In this document: in pieces, positions 34,469 to 41,963 of the stretch
Layout: each line of letters opens with the position of its first letter
Numbering within the stretch: position 1 is the stretch's first letter
Assembly: GCF_000282035.1 (NCBI RefSeq)
Contig: NZ_AKKA01000085.1
Location: 30,736-94,735 of the forward strand
Origin: Rhizobium sp. CF122
GTDB lineage: Bacteria; Pseudomonadota; Alphaproteobacteria; Rhizobiales; Rhizobiaceae
DNA length: 64,000 bases
Direction: 5' to 3'
Translations under genes and position numbers: made by a program
The notes under the pieces: generated by a model
The model's input: the letters and a program-made list of their open reading frames with translations, nothing else
The model's database searches: none
What the model was told of the DNA's origin: nothing

Positions 34469-36130
34469 CTATCCAAGACGGATGTAAGGAACGTCCTTCT
34501 TTGCCACCTCGTCCAGCGCCTCGTCATAGCCGGCATCGGCATAGCGCATGACGCCAAGCGCCGTGTCGTTGGTGAGCGCATGGTCGAGCCGCTCGTCGGC
34601 GGCGTGGGTGCCATCGGCCACCACGGTTACGCCGCAGCTCGTCATGTAGCCGGCATAGCCTCCGCCGCCTGAATGGACGACCACGAGATCGGCCATCGAT
34701 GAGCAGAGCATCATCGCATCGATCAGCGGCCAGTCGGCGATCGCGTCGGAGCCGTCCTTCATCCGCTCGGTCATGATGTTCGGATGCGCCATCGCACCGG
34801 CGTCGAGATGATCGCGCGAGAAGGCAATAGGTCCCCTCAACTCACCGCTTGCGACCAGCTCGTTGACCCGGCGGGCCAGCATCGTGCGTTCGCCGTGGCC
34901 GAGCCAGGCAATGCGCGCCGGCAAGCCCTCGAAGGGCACGTGCTCGCGCGCCAGCCGGATCCAGTTGGTGATGATCTTGTTCTCGGGGAACATCTCCAAG
35001 AGCAGATCGTCGATCCGCGCGATGTCGCTTTCCTCGCCGGACAGTGCCATCCAGCGGAAGGGACCGATTGCCCGCGCAAAGAGCGGCCGAAGATAGGCTT
35101 CGGTGAAGATCGGAATGTCGAAGGCGTTGGCTACGCCGCCTTCTTTCGCCTGGGTGCGGATCAGGTTGCCGTTGTCGAAGACTTCCGAGCCCTTCTTCTG
35201 GAAGTCCAGCATTGCTGTCACATGCTGGACGATCGAGGCGCGGCTTGCCGCCATCAACTGTCCCTGGCCGTCCTCGCGCAGCTCGCGAACCTGTGCAAGA
35301 CTCATGCCCTTCGGCACGTAGCCGTAGACGAGGTCGTGGGCGGAGGTTTGGTCGGTGACGATATCGGGAACGATGCCGCGCCGCGCGATTTCGGGATAGA
35401 TCTCCGCCGCATTGCCGACGAGACCGACGGAAAGCGCTCGCTTATCCTTCACAGCGGCGTCGATCACGGCGAGCGCGGTGTCGAGATCCGGTGCGATTTC
35501 CTGCAGGTAGCCGATCTCCTGCCGCTTTTTCGCGCGCTCGGGGTCGATGTCGACGCAGAGGATCGCCGCGCCCGCCATGCGGCCGGCGAGCGGCTGTGCG
35601 CCGCCCATGCCGCCGAGCCCCGCCGTCAGCACAAAGCGTCCGAGGAGGTCGCCGCCGAACCGGCGCTCGGCGATGCGCATGAAGATTTCATAGGTGCCCT
35701 GAATGACGCCTTGGCTGCCAATATACTGCCAGGCGCCGGCTGTCAGCCCGCCCCAGCAGATCAATCCTTTGCGCTGCAGCTCGTAGAAGACCTCGGCCTT
35801 CGCCCATTGCCCGACGATGTTGCAGTTCGCCATGATCACCAGCGGCGCCTTCGCGTGCGTCTTCACAAGGCCGATCGGCTTGCCGGACTGGATCAGCAGC
35901 GTCTGGTCCTCGTCCATTTCGGTCAGTGCCTTGACGATGCCCTTGTGCGCCGCCCAGTTGCGGGCGGCTTTGCCGAGTGCGGCGTAGACGACGAGATTGT
36001 CCGGATCCTCGCCGACCGAGAGAACGTTTTCCAGAAGCCGCAGCAGCGCCTCCTGCCGCCAGCCCTTGGCGCGCAATTCCGGTCCGCCCGGAATCGGAAA
36101 TTTCGGATGACGTGGATTGGGCTTCGGCAT
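34469..36130 (-). CDS. urocanase-family protein, probable thiourocanate hydratase
   Basis: A 553-residue urocanase homologue of normal length, with the NAD-binding loop LTAGLGGMGGAQPLAGRMAGA (about residues 168-188) and GTYE and NAAE motifs as in HutU. Two active-site stretches differ from the urocanases I know. The ICWxG motif reads RIAWLGHG (Ala408 where urocanase has its conserved Cys, 410 in Pseudomonas putida), and the HHGGGVGMGFSQH stretch reads HSGGGGYAGYMTS. The operon also lacks hutI and hutG. The likely reaction is hydration of thiourocanate to 3-(5-oxo-2-thioxoimidazolidin-4-yl)propionate. The ATG at 36130 is preferred over the upstream in-frame codon at 36187 because the family starts near the PKPNPRHPKFP segment. 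Ordinary urocanase activity is not excluded. Confidence 0.78.
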   Translation of the reverse strand: MPKPNPRHPKFPIPGGPELRAKGWRQEALLRLLENVLSVGEDPDNLVVYAALGKAARNWAAHKGIVKALTEMDEDQTLLIQSGKPIGLVKTHAKAPLVIMANCNIVGQWAKAEVFYELQRKGLICWGGLTAGAWQYIGSQGVIQGTYEIFMRIAERRFGGDLLGRFVLTAGLGGMGGAQPLAGRMAGAAILCVDIDPERAKKRQEIGYLQEIAPDLDTALAVIDAAVKDKRALSVGLVGNAAEIYPEIARRGIVPDIVTDQTSAHDLVYGYVPKGMSLAQVRELREDGQGQLMAASRASIVQHVTAMLDFQKKGSEVFDNGNLIRTQAKEGGVANAFDIPIFTEAYLRPLFARAIGPFRWMALSGEESDIARIDDLLLEMFPENKIITNWIRLAREHVPFEGLPARIAWLGHGERTMLARRVNELVASGELRGPIAFSRDHLDAGAMAHPNIMTERMKDGSDAIADWPLIDAMMLCSSMADLVVVHSGGGGYAGYMTSCGVTVVADGTHAADERLDHALTNDTALGVMRYADAGYDEALDEVAKKDVPYIRLG

Positions 36131-36183
36131 CTTGGTCGTTCCTCTATCTCTGTCTTTTTGGGCCTCTTGGCCCCATGTCTCGC

Positions 36184-36513
36184 TCACTTGGCGGGCAGTG
36201 AGCGCACAAAGGTTATGGCGGCCTCCAGGAGACGGCGCCGCATATCGTCATCGCCGTAAATCTCCGCGCCGACCCTGACCCATCCGTGCATCGCACGACC
36301 GCCGGAAAGCATCTGCGCGGCGCCGGGCAAATTGAGCGCCCAGCCGTCATTGCCTTTGCCGAGACGGATCAGCATGCCGTCTGCTCGGGCGCCGCAAAGG
36401 AGATTTCCGTCGAGCAGGAAGGCCAAGCCGCCGAACATCGGCTTCTCGCTGAGACCGGAAATAGTGCCCAGCTCCTCCCGCAGTAATTCCTCGAGGCCAA
36501 CGTCCCGCGCCAT
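36184..36513 (-). CDS. TfoX N-terminal-domain protein
   Basis: A 109-residue protein covering only the TfoX-N domain (LEELLREELGTISGLSEKPMFGGLAFLLDGNLLCGARADGMLIRLGKG, about residues 6-55). Full TfoX competence regulators carry an additional C-terminal domain, absent here. The gene sits 4 nt after the DUF917 gene and 53 nt before the urocanase-like gene, so it is inside the catabolic operon. Its role there is unknown; it could be a regulator or a passenger. Confidence 0.8.
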   Translation of the reverse strand: MARDVGLEELLREELGTISGLSEKPMFGGLAFLLDGNLLCGARADGMLIRLGKGNDGWALNLPGAAQMLSGGRAMHGWVRVGAEIYGDDDMRRRLLEAAITFVRSLPAK

Positions 36514-36517
36514 GAGA

Positions 36518-37615
36518 TCAGGCCTCTGGCGCGAGCGCGTAGCGGGCAAGCTCGATGCCCATCGCTTTCTCCACCGGGGGATATACGGTCGGGTCAAGAA
36601 CGCTGGCCGACAGCGGAATGATGCTCATCGGCACATGCAGGATGAAGACATGCATGCCGCCCTTCAACTGGCCGACGCTCAGCGGCTCTCCGTCAGGCGA
36701 GAGCGTCGTGATAACAGAGGGGAAGGTCGCGACCCGTTTGCCCTCGATGTCGTCGACGGCCATGTATTCGTTCATCACATGCATGGTCACTGCCTTGTCG
36801 CCGGAGCCGACGACGATCGTGCCGATGTCGAAGGCCTCATTGGTATAGACGACGTCCTTCTTGGTGATGATGCCTTCCGCCAGGATGTGCCCGCCGGTTG
36901 TCTTGCAGATGGCGTCGATCACGGCCGAGCCACCGATCTTCTCCGCGACGATGATCGCCTCGCCAAGCGCCAATGCCATTGAGATGCCCCCAAGCGCTGC
37001 GTGGGTACGCACATAAGAGGCGCGCAGCGGATTGCGGCAACTGGCGATAAAGCCACCGGACTGATCGGAAGCCGCCCGCAGGATCGGCGAGATCTTCGCC
37101 GTCGCGCCCTTCACGACAAGCTCGATGTATCGGTTTTCGGCGCGGTTCCCGCCGACCGCCGTCTGGATCATCTGTTCAGGCGAGCCCGCCATGCCGATCG
37201 AGCCCATGTCGCCGGTCGGATGCGCGCGGATATCGCCGACGGCATCGACGACCTTGGTTCCGAGAATAGCGGACGGGAGCCAGCCGTTCAGCGTCGATGA
37301 CTTGCCGTTCTGGCCGATGATCAGCCCGGACAGCTTCTCCCCGAGTTCGTCCTGCAGCAACTGCACGGCCTTCACATAGTCGATGCCCTGCATTTCCCAG
37401 GGGGTCGTTGAGGCGGGCGCGCCGATCGCGGCGGCAGTAGCGATCCAGTCGTCGTCCTTCAGCTCATCGATCGATACGAGTTCCGGCTTGCCGACGTTGA
37501 CGGCGGCATAGCCGAGCATGCGGCCATGATCCGCCCAGCCGCCGCCACCGGCGGCATAGACCGACCCGCCCTTGACGGCTGCTTCGACATCCTTCTCAAC
37601 GAGTATGCGTCCCAT
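36518..37615 (-). CDS. DUF917-family protein, probable thiohydantoin desulfurase
   Basis: A 365-residue DUF917 protein (the family now also named S-methyl thiohydantoin desulfurase). It starts with ILVEKDVEAAVKGGSVYAAGGGGWADHGRMLG and contains IGMAGSPEQMIQTAVGG and the C-terminal DPTVYPPVEKAMGIE. In known ergothioneine breakdown a desulfurase converts the thiohydantoin propionate to hydantoin-5-propionate and sulfide; this gene is the only candidate for that step here. Its ATG overlaps the stop of the amidohydrolase gene by 1 nt (TGATG), which indicates coupled translation. Confidence 0.75.
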   Translation of the reverse strand: MGRILVEKDVEAAVKGGSVYAAGGGGWADHGRMLGYAAVNVGKPELVSIDELKDDDWIATAAAIGAPASTTPWEMQGIDYVKAVQLLQDELGEKLSGLIIGQNGKSSTLNGWLPSAILGTKVVDAVGDIRAHPTGDMGSIGMAGSPEQMIQTAVGGNRAENRYIELVVKGATAKISPILRAASDQSGGFIASCRNPLRASYVRTHAALGGISMALALGEAIIVAEKIGGSAVIDAICKTTGGHILAEGIITKKDVVYTNEAFDIGTIVVGSGDKAVTMHVMNEYMAVDDIEGKRVATFPSVITTLSPDGEPLSVGQLKGGMHVFILHVPMSIIPLSASVLDPTVYPPVEKAMGIELARYALAPEA

Positions 37616-38877
37616 CAGGCATTCTCCTGCTTCAAGCTCTTGTCCATGTCTAAGACGGCTTCGAAAAGCACGGCCGCCCCAAGCGCGATGTCATCGTTTT
37701 CCGCCCATTCGTCAGCGGAGTGGCTGCGCCCCTCCTTGCACGGCACGAAGATCATGGCCGCGGCCGCCACCTTGGCAATCCATGCCATGTCGTGGCCGGC
37801 GCCCGATGCCATGCGCCGGTGCTTGGCGCCGACGGTTTCGCACGCCTTTTCGAGCGTCTTCAACAGTCCGGCATCGCTCGGCGTCGGATAATTGTCAGAG
37901 ACGCGCATGGGGCTCTTGATCGACACTCCGTAAGTAATGGCTAACTTAATGACATGCTCGTCCAGCCACTCACAGAAGGCCTCCATGTCATTTCGGACCT
38001 CGGCGCGCCCATCGATCAGCAAGACGACTTTCGAGGGAACGACGTTGGCCGCATTCGGTTCGATCCGGAACTCGCCGACCGTCGCCGCAAAATGTCCAGG
38101 CGTCTTTGCCCGGGCGGCCGCGGCATTGCGGATATCGAGAACCAGTTGCGCGGCGGCGACCAGCGCATCCGAGCGGTTATCCATCGGCGTCGTGCCGGCA
38201 TGGTCCGCGCGCCCCTCGACGATGATCTCAATCCGGGTGATCCCGGCGATCGCCGTGACGATGCCGATATCCTTCTTCTCGTTCTCAAGGACCGGTCCCT
38301 GCTCGATATGCAGTTCGAGAAAGCCGGCAATATCGGGCCTGTTCTGCTGCGGCAGCACGCCCGGGCGCCCGCCGACCTCGGCAATCGCCTCGGCCAGATC
38401 ACGCCCGTCCGTCACGCGGGAAAGCCAGGCTTCCGGCAGTTGCCCGGTCATGCCTCGGCTGCCGATACAGGAGACGCCGAAAATGCTGACCTCCTCCGCA
38501 AGGAAGTCGACGATCTCCAGGTCGTGATCGAGTTCAATGTCCTGATCGCTCAGCGCACGGGCGACTTCCAGCGCCGCCACCACGCCGGCAGTGCCGTCGA
38601 AGCGCCCACCATCCGGCACGGTGTCCGAGTGCGATCCGAGCATGATCGTGCCGAGCCCGTCTACGGCGCCCCGTCGCTTGCCGATCAGGTTGCCGGCGGC
38701 ATCGGTCCTTGTCTCAAGGCCAGCCGCCCGCATGCGCGCTTCGATATGGGAGCGCCCCTCGAGAAAGAGCGGGGAGAAGGCGCGGCGCGTCCACGGACGG
38801 GACGGCTCGGTAATCCCGGCCAGAGCGTCGATATCCTCCGCGATGCGGCCGGCATTGACCGGCAGGTTTCGGCTCAT
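37615..38877 (-). CDS. M20-type N-carbamoyl-L-amino acid amidohydrolase, probably acting on N-carbamoylglutamate
   Basis: A 420-residue zinc-dependent hydrolase of the allantoate/N-carbamoyl amino acid amidohydrolase group. Metal and substrate motifs are GSHSDTVPDGGRFDGTAG (about residues 82-99), FLELHIEQGPVLE, GRADHAGTTPMDNR and SGAGHDMAWIA, with the terminal PCKEGRSHSADEW. It would release ammonia, CO2 and glutamate from N-carbamoyl-L-glutamate, the last pathway step. The start overlaps the hydantoinase stop by 4 nt (ATGA). Confidence 0.85.
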   Translation of the reverse strand: MSRNLPVNAGRIAEDIDALAGITEPSRPWTRRAFSPLFLEGRSHIEARMRAAGLETRTDAAGNLIGKRRGAVDGLGTIMLGSHSDTVPDGGRFDGTAGVVAALEVARALSDQDIELDHDLEIVDFLAEEVSIFGVSCIGSRGMTGQLPEAWLSRVTDGRDLAEAIAEVGGRPGVLPQQNRPDIAGFLELHIEQGPVLENEKKDIGIVTAIAGITRIEIIVEGRADHAGTTPMDNRSDALVAAAQLVLDIRNAAAARAKTPGHFAATVGEFRIEPNAANVVPSKVVLLIDGRAEVRNDMEAFCEWLDEHVIKLAITYGVSIKSPMRVSDNYPTPSDAGLLKTLEKACETVGAKHRRMASGAGHDMAWIAKVAAAAMIFVPCKEGRSHSADEWAENDDIALGAAVLFEAVLDMDKSLKQENA

Positions 38878-40256
38878 TCTGCGGCTCCGGCAATCACCTG
38901 CCTTGGCAGCGGACGCACAAATTGGCCGGTCCCCGGCTCAGCCAACACGGTCGCGCCATCGGTGATCTTGCTACCGCGCAGATAGGTCGCGGAGACCGTC
39001 CAGGGAAGGCGGATGCCGTTGTAAGGGCTCCAGCCGACCACGTTGTTGCCACTCGCTGCCGCGTCATAGACCGTTTCGCGCGGCTCGAGCACGACGATAT
39101 CGGCGTCCTTGCCTGATGTGAGCGCGCCCTTCACGTGATCGAGGCGGAAATGCTTCGCCGGGTTTTCCGCCATCAGCTTTGCCGCCCATGTCAGCGGGAT
39201 GCCGCGCTCGGAGGCGCCCTTGATGAAGAGCGGCACCATCACTTCGAGCCCGGGCACGCCTGACGCGTTTGCGAGCATGTCAGGGTTGGTCTTGCGATTT
39301 TCAGACCAGCTGACGTGATCCGTCGAGACCAGCCAGACATTGCCCTCGGCGACCCTGCGCCACAGCGCCTCGACCTCGGCGCGCGGCCGGATCGGCGGAT
39401 TGATCTTCGCCTTGCCGCCGAGGCGTTTGACGTCGTTTTCCTCGTCCAGCGTCAGATAATGAATGCAGCATTCCACCGTCGCCTCGAAGCCATCGCGGCG
39501 GTAGGCGCGTGCGATGTCGTAGCCGCGTCCGAGGGAGCAATGCACCACATGCGACGGGCATCCAGTATTGGCGCCGGTTTCGAAGATGGTGTGCATCGCC
39601 AGCAGCTCGGTGATCGGCGGCCGGGACAGGCCATGCGCCCGCCAATCGGTGATTCCGCTTGCCTTCACGCGCTCCATATAGGTGCGAACAGCTTCGTCAT
39701 CCTCGTTGTGAACGCCGGCGGTCAGCCCCGTCGGTGTGATCGCGGCAAAGCACTCGTCCAGCAGGGCAGGGGGGATGCGCGGGAAACGTTTCGGGTCCGT
39801 ACCGAACGTCGAGAACTTGAAGGCTGCAACGCCGGCATCCACCATTTCGGCTACCCGCTTGGCGCCTTCCTCAGGATCCACGGTTCCGTACAGCGCAAAA
39901 TCGACCCGCGCCTGCGGACCGGCATGGGCGATCTTCTTCTTCACGGCTTCCGCCGAGCAGACAAGGTTGCCTTCATCGTAAGGCATATCGACGATCGTCG
40001 TCACGCCGCCGGCAGCAGCCGAGCGGGTCGACCAGATGAAATCCTCCTGGTCCTTTTGCGACAGCGAGTGAACCTGGGCGTCGATTGCTCCTGGCAGGAT
40101 CAATGCCTTGCCGAGGAGGTGGCGCTCGCGCGCGGCAGGCGGCACGCCGAGACCGATTTCCGCAATCTTGCCATCGCGGACGGCGACGTAGCCGGCTTCC
40201 AGGATGCGCTCCGGCAAAACGACCGTGCCTTGCAGAACGAGATCGAAATCAGCCAT
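38874..40256 (-). CDS. hydantoinase/dihydropyrimidinase-family cyclic amidohydrolase
   Basis: A 460-residue amidohydrolase-superfamily enzyme expected to open the hydantoin ring of hydantoin-5-propionate to N-carbamoylglutamate. The first metal motif is atypical: LPGAIDAQVHSLSQKDQEDF has QVH instead of the common HxH. Gln at this place also occurs in some dihydroorotases. Other ligands are visible: the candidate carbamylated Lys in VAAFKFSTFGT, His in AGVHNEDDE and HVVHCSLGRG, and Asp in VSTDHVSWSENRK. It lies 31 nt after the ammonia-lyase-like gene. Confidence 0.83.
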   Translation of the reverse strand: MADFDLVLQGTVVLPERILEAGYVAVRDGKIAEIGLGVPPAARERHLLGKALILPGAIDAQVHSLSQKDQEDFIWSTRSAAAGGVTTIVDMPYDEGNLVCSAEAVKKKIAHAGPQARVDFALYGTVDPEEGAKRVAEMVDAGVAAFKFSTFGTDPKRFPRIPPALLDECFAAITPTGLTAGVHNEDDEAVRTYMERVKASGITDWRAHGLSRPPITELLAMHTIFETGANTGCPSHVVHCSLGRGYDIARAYRRDGFEATVECCIHYLTLDEENDVKRLGGKAKINPPIRPRAEVEALWRRVAEGNVWLVSTDHVSWSENRKTNPDMLANASGVPGLEVMVPLFIKGASERGIPLTWAAKLMAENPAKHFRLDHVKGALTSGKDADIVVLEPRETVYDAAASGNNVVGWSPYNGIRLPWTVSATYLRGSKITDGATVLAEPGTGQFVRPLPRQVIAGAAE

Positions 40257-40287
40257 GCCGCTTTCTCCGTGGCGAATATTGAAGGGA

Positions 40288-41871
40288 TCAAATAGCGACC
40301 GGTTCCTGGGTCAGGCGCTGTTCGATGCGCTCCAGCGAGCCGAGCGCAAAGAAATCGTCGAACGAAGCGATCGGCACCTCTTCGATGAGTTTGGACATGA
40401 AGGCGCCGGAACCAAGCTCTTCCTCGATCGCTTCCACCTCGGCAGAGAGCGGCCGGTCGACCGTATAAAAGTCCGCATGCTTGCGAACGACGTCATAAAG
40501 CATACCGCCGACGCCCTTCGGCTTGTCGCCGAGGATGTCCACGGCCTGCGCCGAAAGCAGTGCTTCGAGAGCGGCAAGTCGCATCAGAGCTCGCATCTGG
40601 CGCTCGAAACGCTCGATCACCAGCGGCAGGAAGGCAGCCTCATCCTCAAGGCCCGCCGCAACGACCAGAGACTGCGCCGACACCGGGTTCGACATCGACA
40701 GCACGCGCGAGAAAATCTCGCCGGCCAGCTTGATGATTGGGCCGAAACCTGTGGCGATACGGCCGGGCGGCACGAGATTGACGGGCAGGTCGCGGCGCTG
40801 ACCGTTGCCGAGCAGGACGCATCGGTTGAAAGCGTTGCGGGCGGCGTGCGCCATGCAGAGAGCCGCTGACTCCAGCAGGATCGTCACATCGAGCGGCAGC
40901 GACCCGCCCGAGGTCATGACCCGACCCTCGACGACGACAGGGTTGTCGTCGGAGCGTCCGGTGGCGGCGAGGATCTTGTGTCCTGTTGTCAGCAGGTTCT
41001 CGATCACCGCGCCGAAAACCTGCGCGATCATGCGCAGGCTCAACGGGTCCTGGACGTGGGTTTTGACCGGCCAATCCCAAGCGTCCGAAGCGTTGCAGAG
41101 CCAGGAGCCGATCAAAGCCTCCCGGGAGGTGCCGACATGGCGGACGGAAAGCCACGGATCGCGGGACGCGCCAAGCGCGCCTGATGCCATCATGCCGGAG
41201 GCCAGCAGCACGCGAATGGAGGCTGCGGCATTGCGTGTCGCATCCGCCGCTGCCGCGAAGCTCACGGCGTTGACGCTGAGCGAGGCGAGGCTGTCCCGCG
41301 GAGCCATGGTGAAGGGCTTCATGCCGGCTGCCGCGAAGGCATCGGCCGCCTGCATGCGCTTGCCACGATGGACGGCTTCCCCGACGCCGGTCAGCACGGC
41401 GCCGATCTGTCCCATGAGGCCGATGTCGGCGCAGCCAATGGAGCCGGTACGGCGGACGATCGGAATGATGTCAGCTTCCAGCATCCGCATATAGGCATCG
41501 ACGAGTCCGGGCGTGCAGCCGACCTGCCCTGTCAGAGCGGTATTGATACGGATGGCCATCGCATTGCGCACAACGGAGCTCGAAAACGGCGTCCCTGTGC
41601 CGAAGTGATGCGCACGCACGAGCCCGAGATTGAAAGCGTCCAGATCCTCCGGGGACCACTCGACATCCTTCATGGCGCCGACGCCGGTCGTCGCACCGTA
41701 GACGGGCATTCCGGCGTTGATCGCATCCTCGACAATTCCGCGCGCGATCTCGACACGGGCCATGCCCGTTGCCGAAGCCGAAAGCGCCACCTTGCCCGAT
41801 CCGATCCTCACCATCTCAGCAAAGCTGAGCGGCTGCCCGGAAAGTTCGATGCGGGGGCGTTCGTGCTTCAT
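40288..41871 (-). CDS. aromatic amino acid ammonia-lyase homologue, probable ergothionase
   Basis: A 527-residue protein of the histidine ammonia-lyase fold. Family elements are present: YGATTGVG (residues 58-65), HHFGTG, QDPLSLRMIAQVFGA and the SDDNPVVVEG loop. The segment GSIGCADIGLMGQ aligns with the GSVGASGDLAPL of HutH, but the Ala-Ser-Gly triad that cyclises to the MIO electrophile is Cys147-Ala148-Asp149. It therefore cannot make MIO in the normal way. Ergothionase, which eliminates trimethylamine from ergothioneine to give thiourocanate, is a known member that works by acid-base chemistry. The ATG has AAGGAG upstream. First gene of the operon. Confidence 0.82.
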   Translation of the reverse strand: MKHERPRIELSGQPLSFAEMVRIGSGKVALSASATGMARVEIARGIVEDAINAGMPVYGATTGVGAMKDVEWSPEDLDAFNLGLVRAHHFGTGTPFSSSVVRNAMAIRINTALTGQVGCTPGLVDAYMRMLEADIIPIVRRTGSIGCADIGLMGQIGAVLTGVGEAVHRGKRMQAADAFAAAGMKPFTMAPRDSLASLSVNAVSFAAAADATRNAAASIRVLLASGMMASGALGASRDPWLSVRHVGTSREALIGSWLCNASDAWDWPVKTHVQDPLSLRMIAQVFGAVIENLLTTGHKILAATGRSDDNPVVVEGRVMTSGGSLPLDVTILLESAALCMAHAARNAFNRCVLLGNGQRRDLPVNLVPPGRIATGFGPIIKLAGEIFSRVLSMSNPVSAQSLVVAAGLEDEAAFLPLVIERFERQMRALMRLAALEALLSAQAVDILGDKPKGVGGMLYDVVRKHADFYTVDRPLSAEVEAIEEELGSGAFMSKLIEEVPIASFDDFFALGSLERIEQRLTQEPVAI

Positions 41872-41918
41872 CTGCCATATCTCCTTGAAAAGTGAGACTA
41901 TGCGACGGCGCTACTCGA

Positions 41919-41930
41919 TGGGATATCCCA
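41919..41930. promoter_or_regulatory. palindrome upstream of the ergothioneine-type operon
   Basis: TGGGATATCCCA is a perfect 12-bp palindrome in the 92-bp gap between the ubiB stop and the ammonia-lyase-like start. It lies about 47 nt before that ATG, where an operator would be expected. No regulator gene is adjacent. Confidence 0.45.
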
Positions 41931-41963
41931 AATATCGAACACAACATGCATTGCTGCGATGGA

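Noticed and set aside
34784..36259. 491-codon ORF antisense to the urocanase-like gene
   Set aside because: It is a shadow of codon bias in GC-rich DNA; the minus-strand frame is an unmistakable urocanase homologue.
40288..41871. Plain hutH (histidine ammonia-lyase) annotation
   Set aside because: The MIO triad is replaced by Cys-Ala-Asp and the operon supplies the ergothioneine pathway enzymes rather than hutI and hutG.
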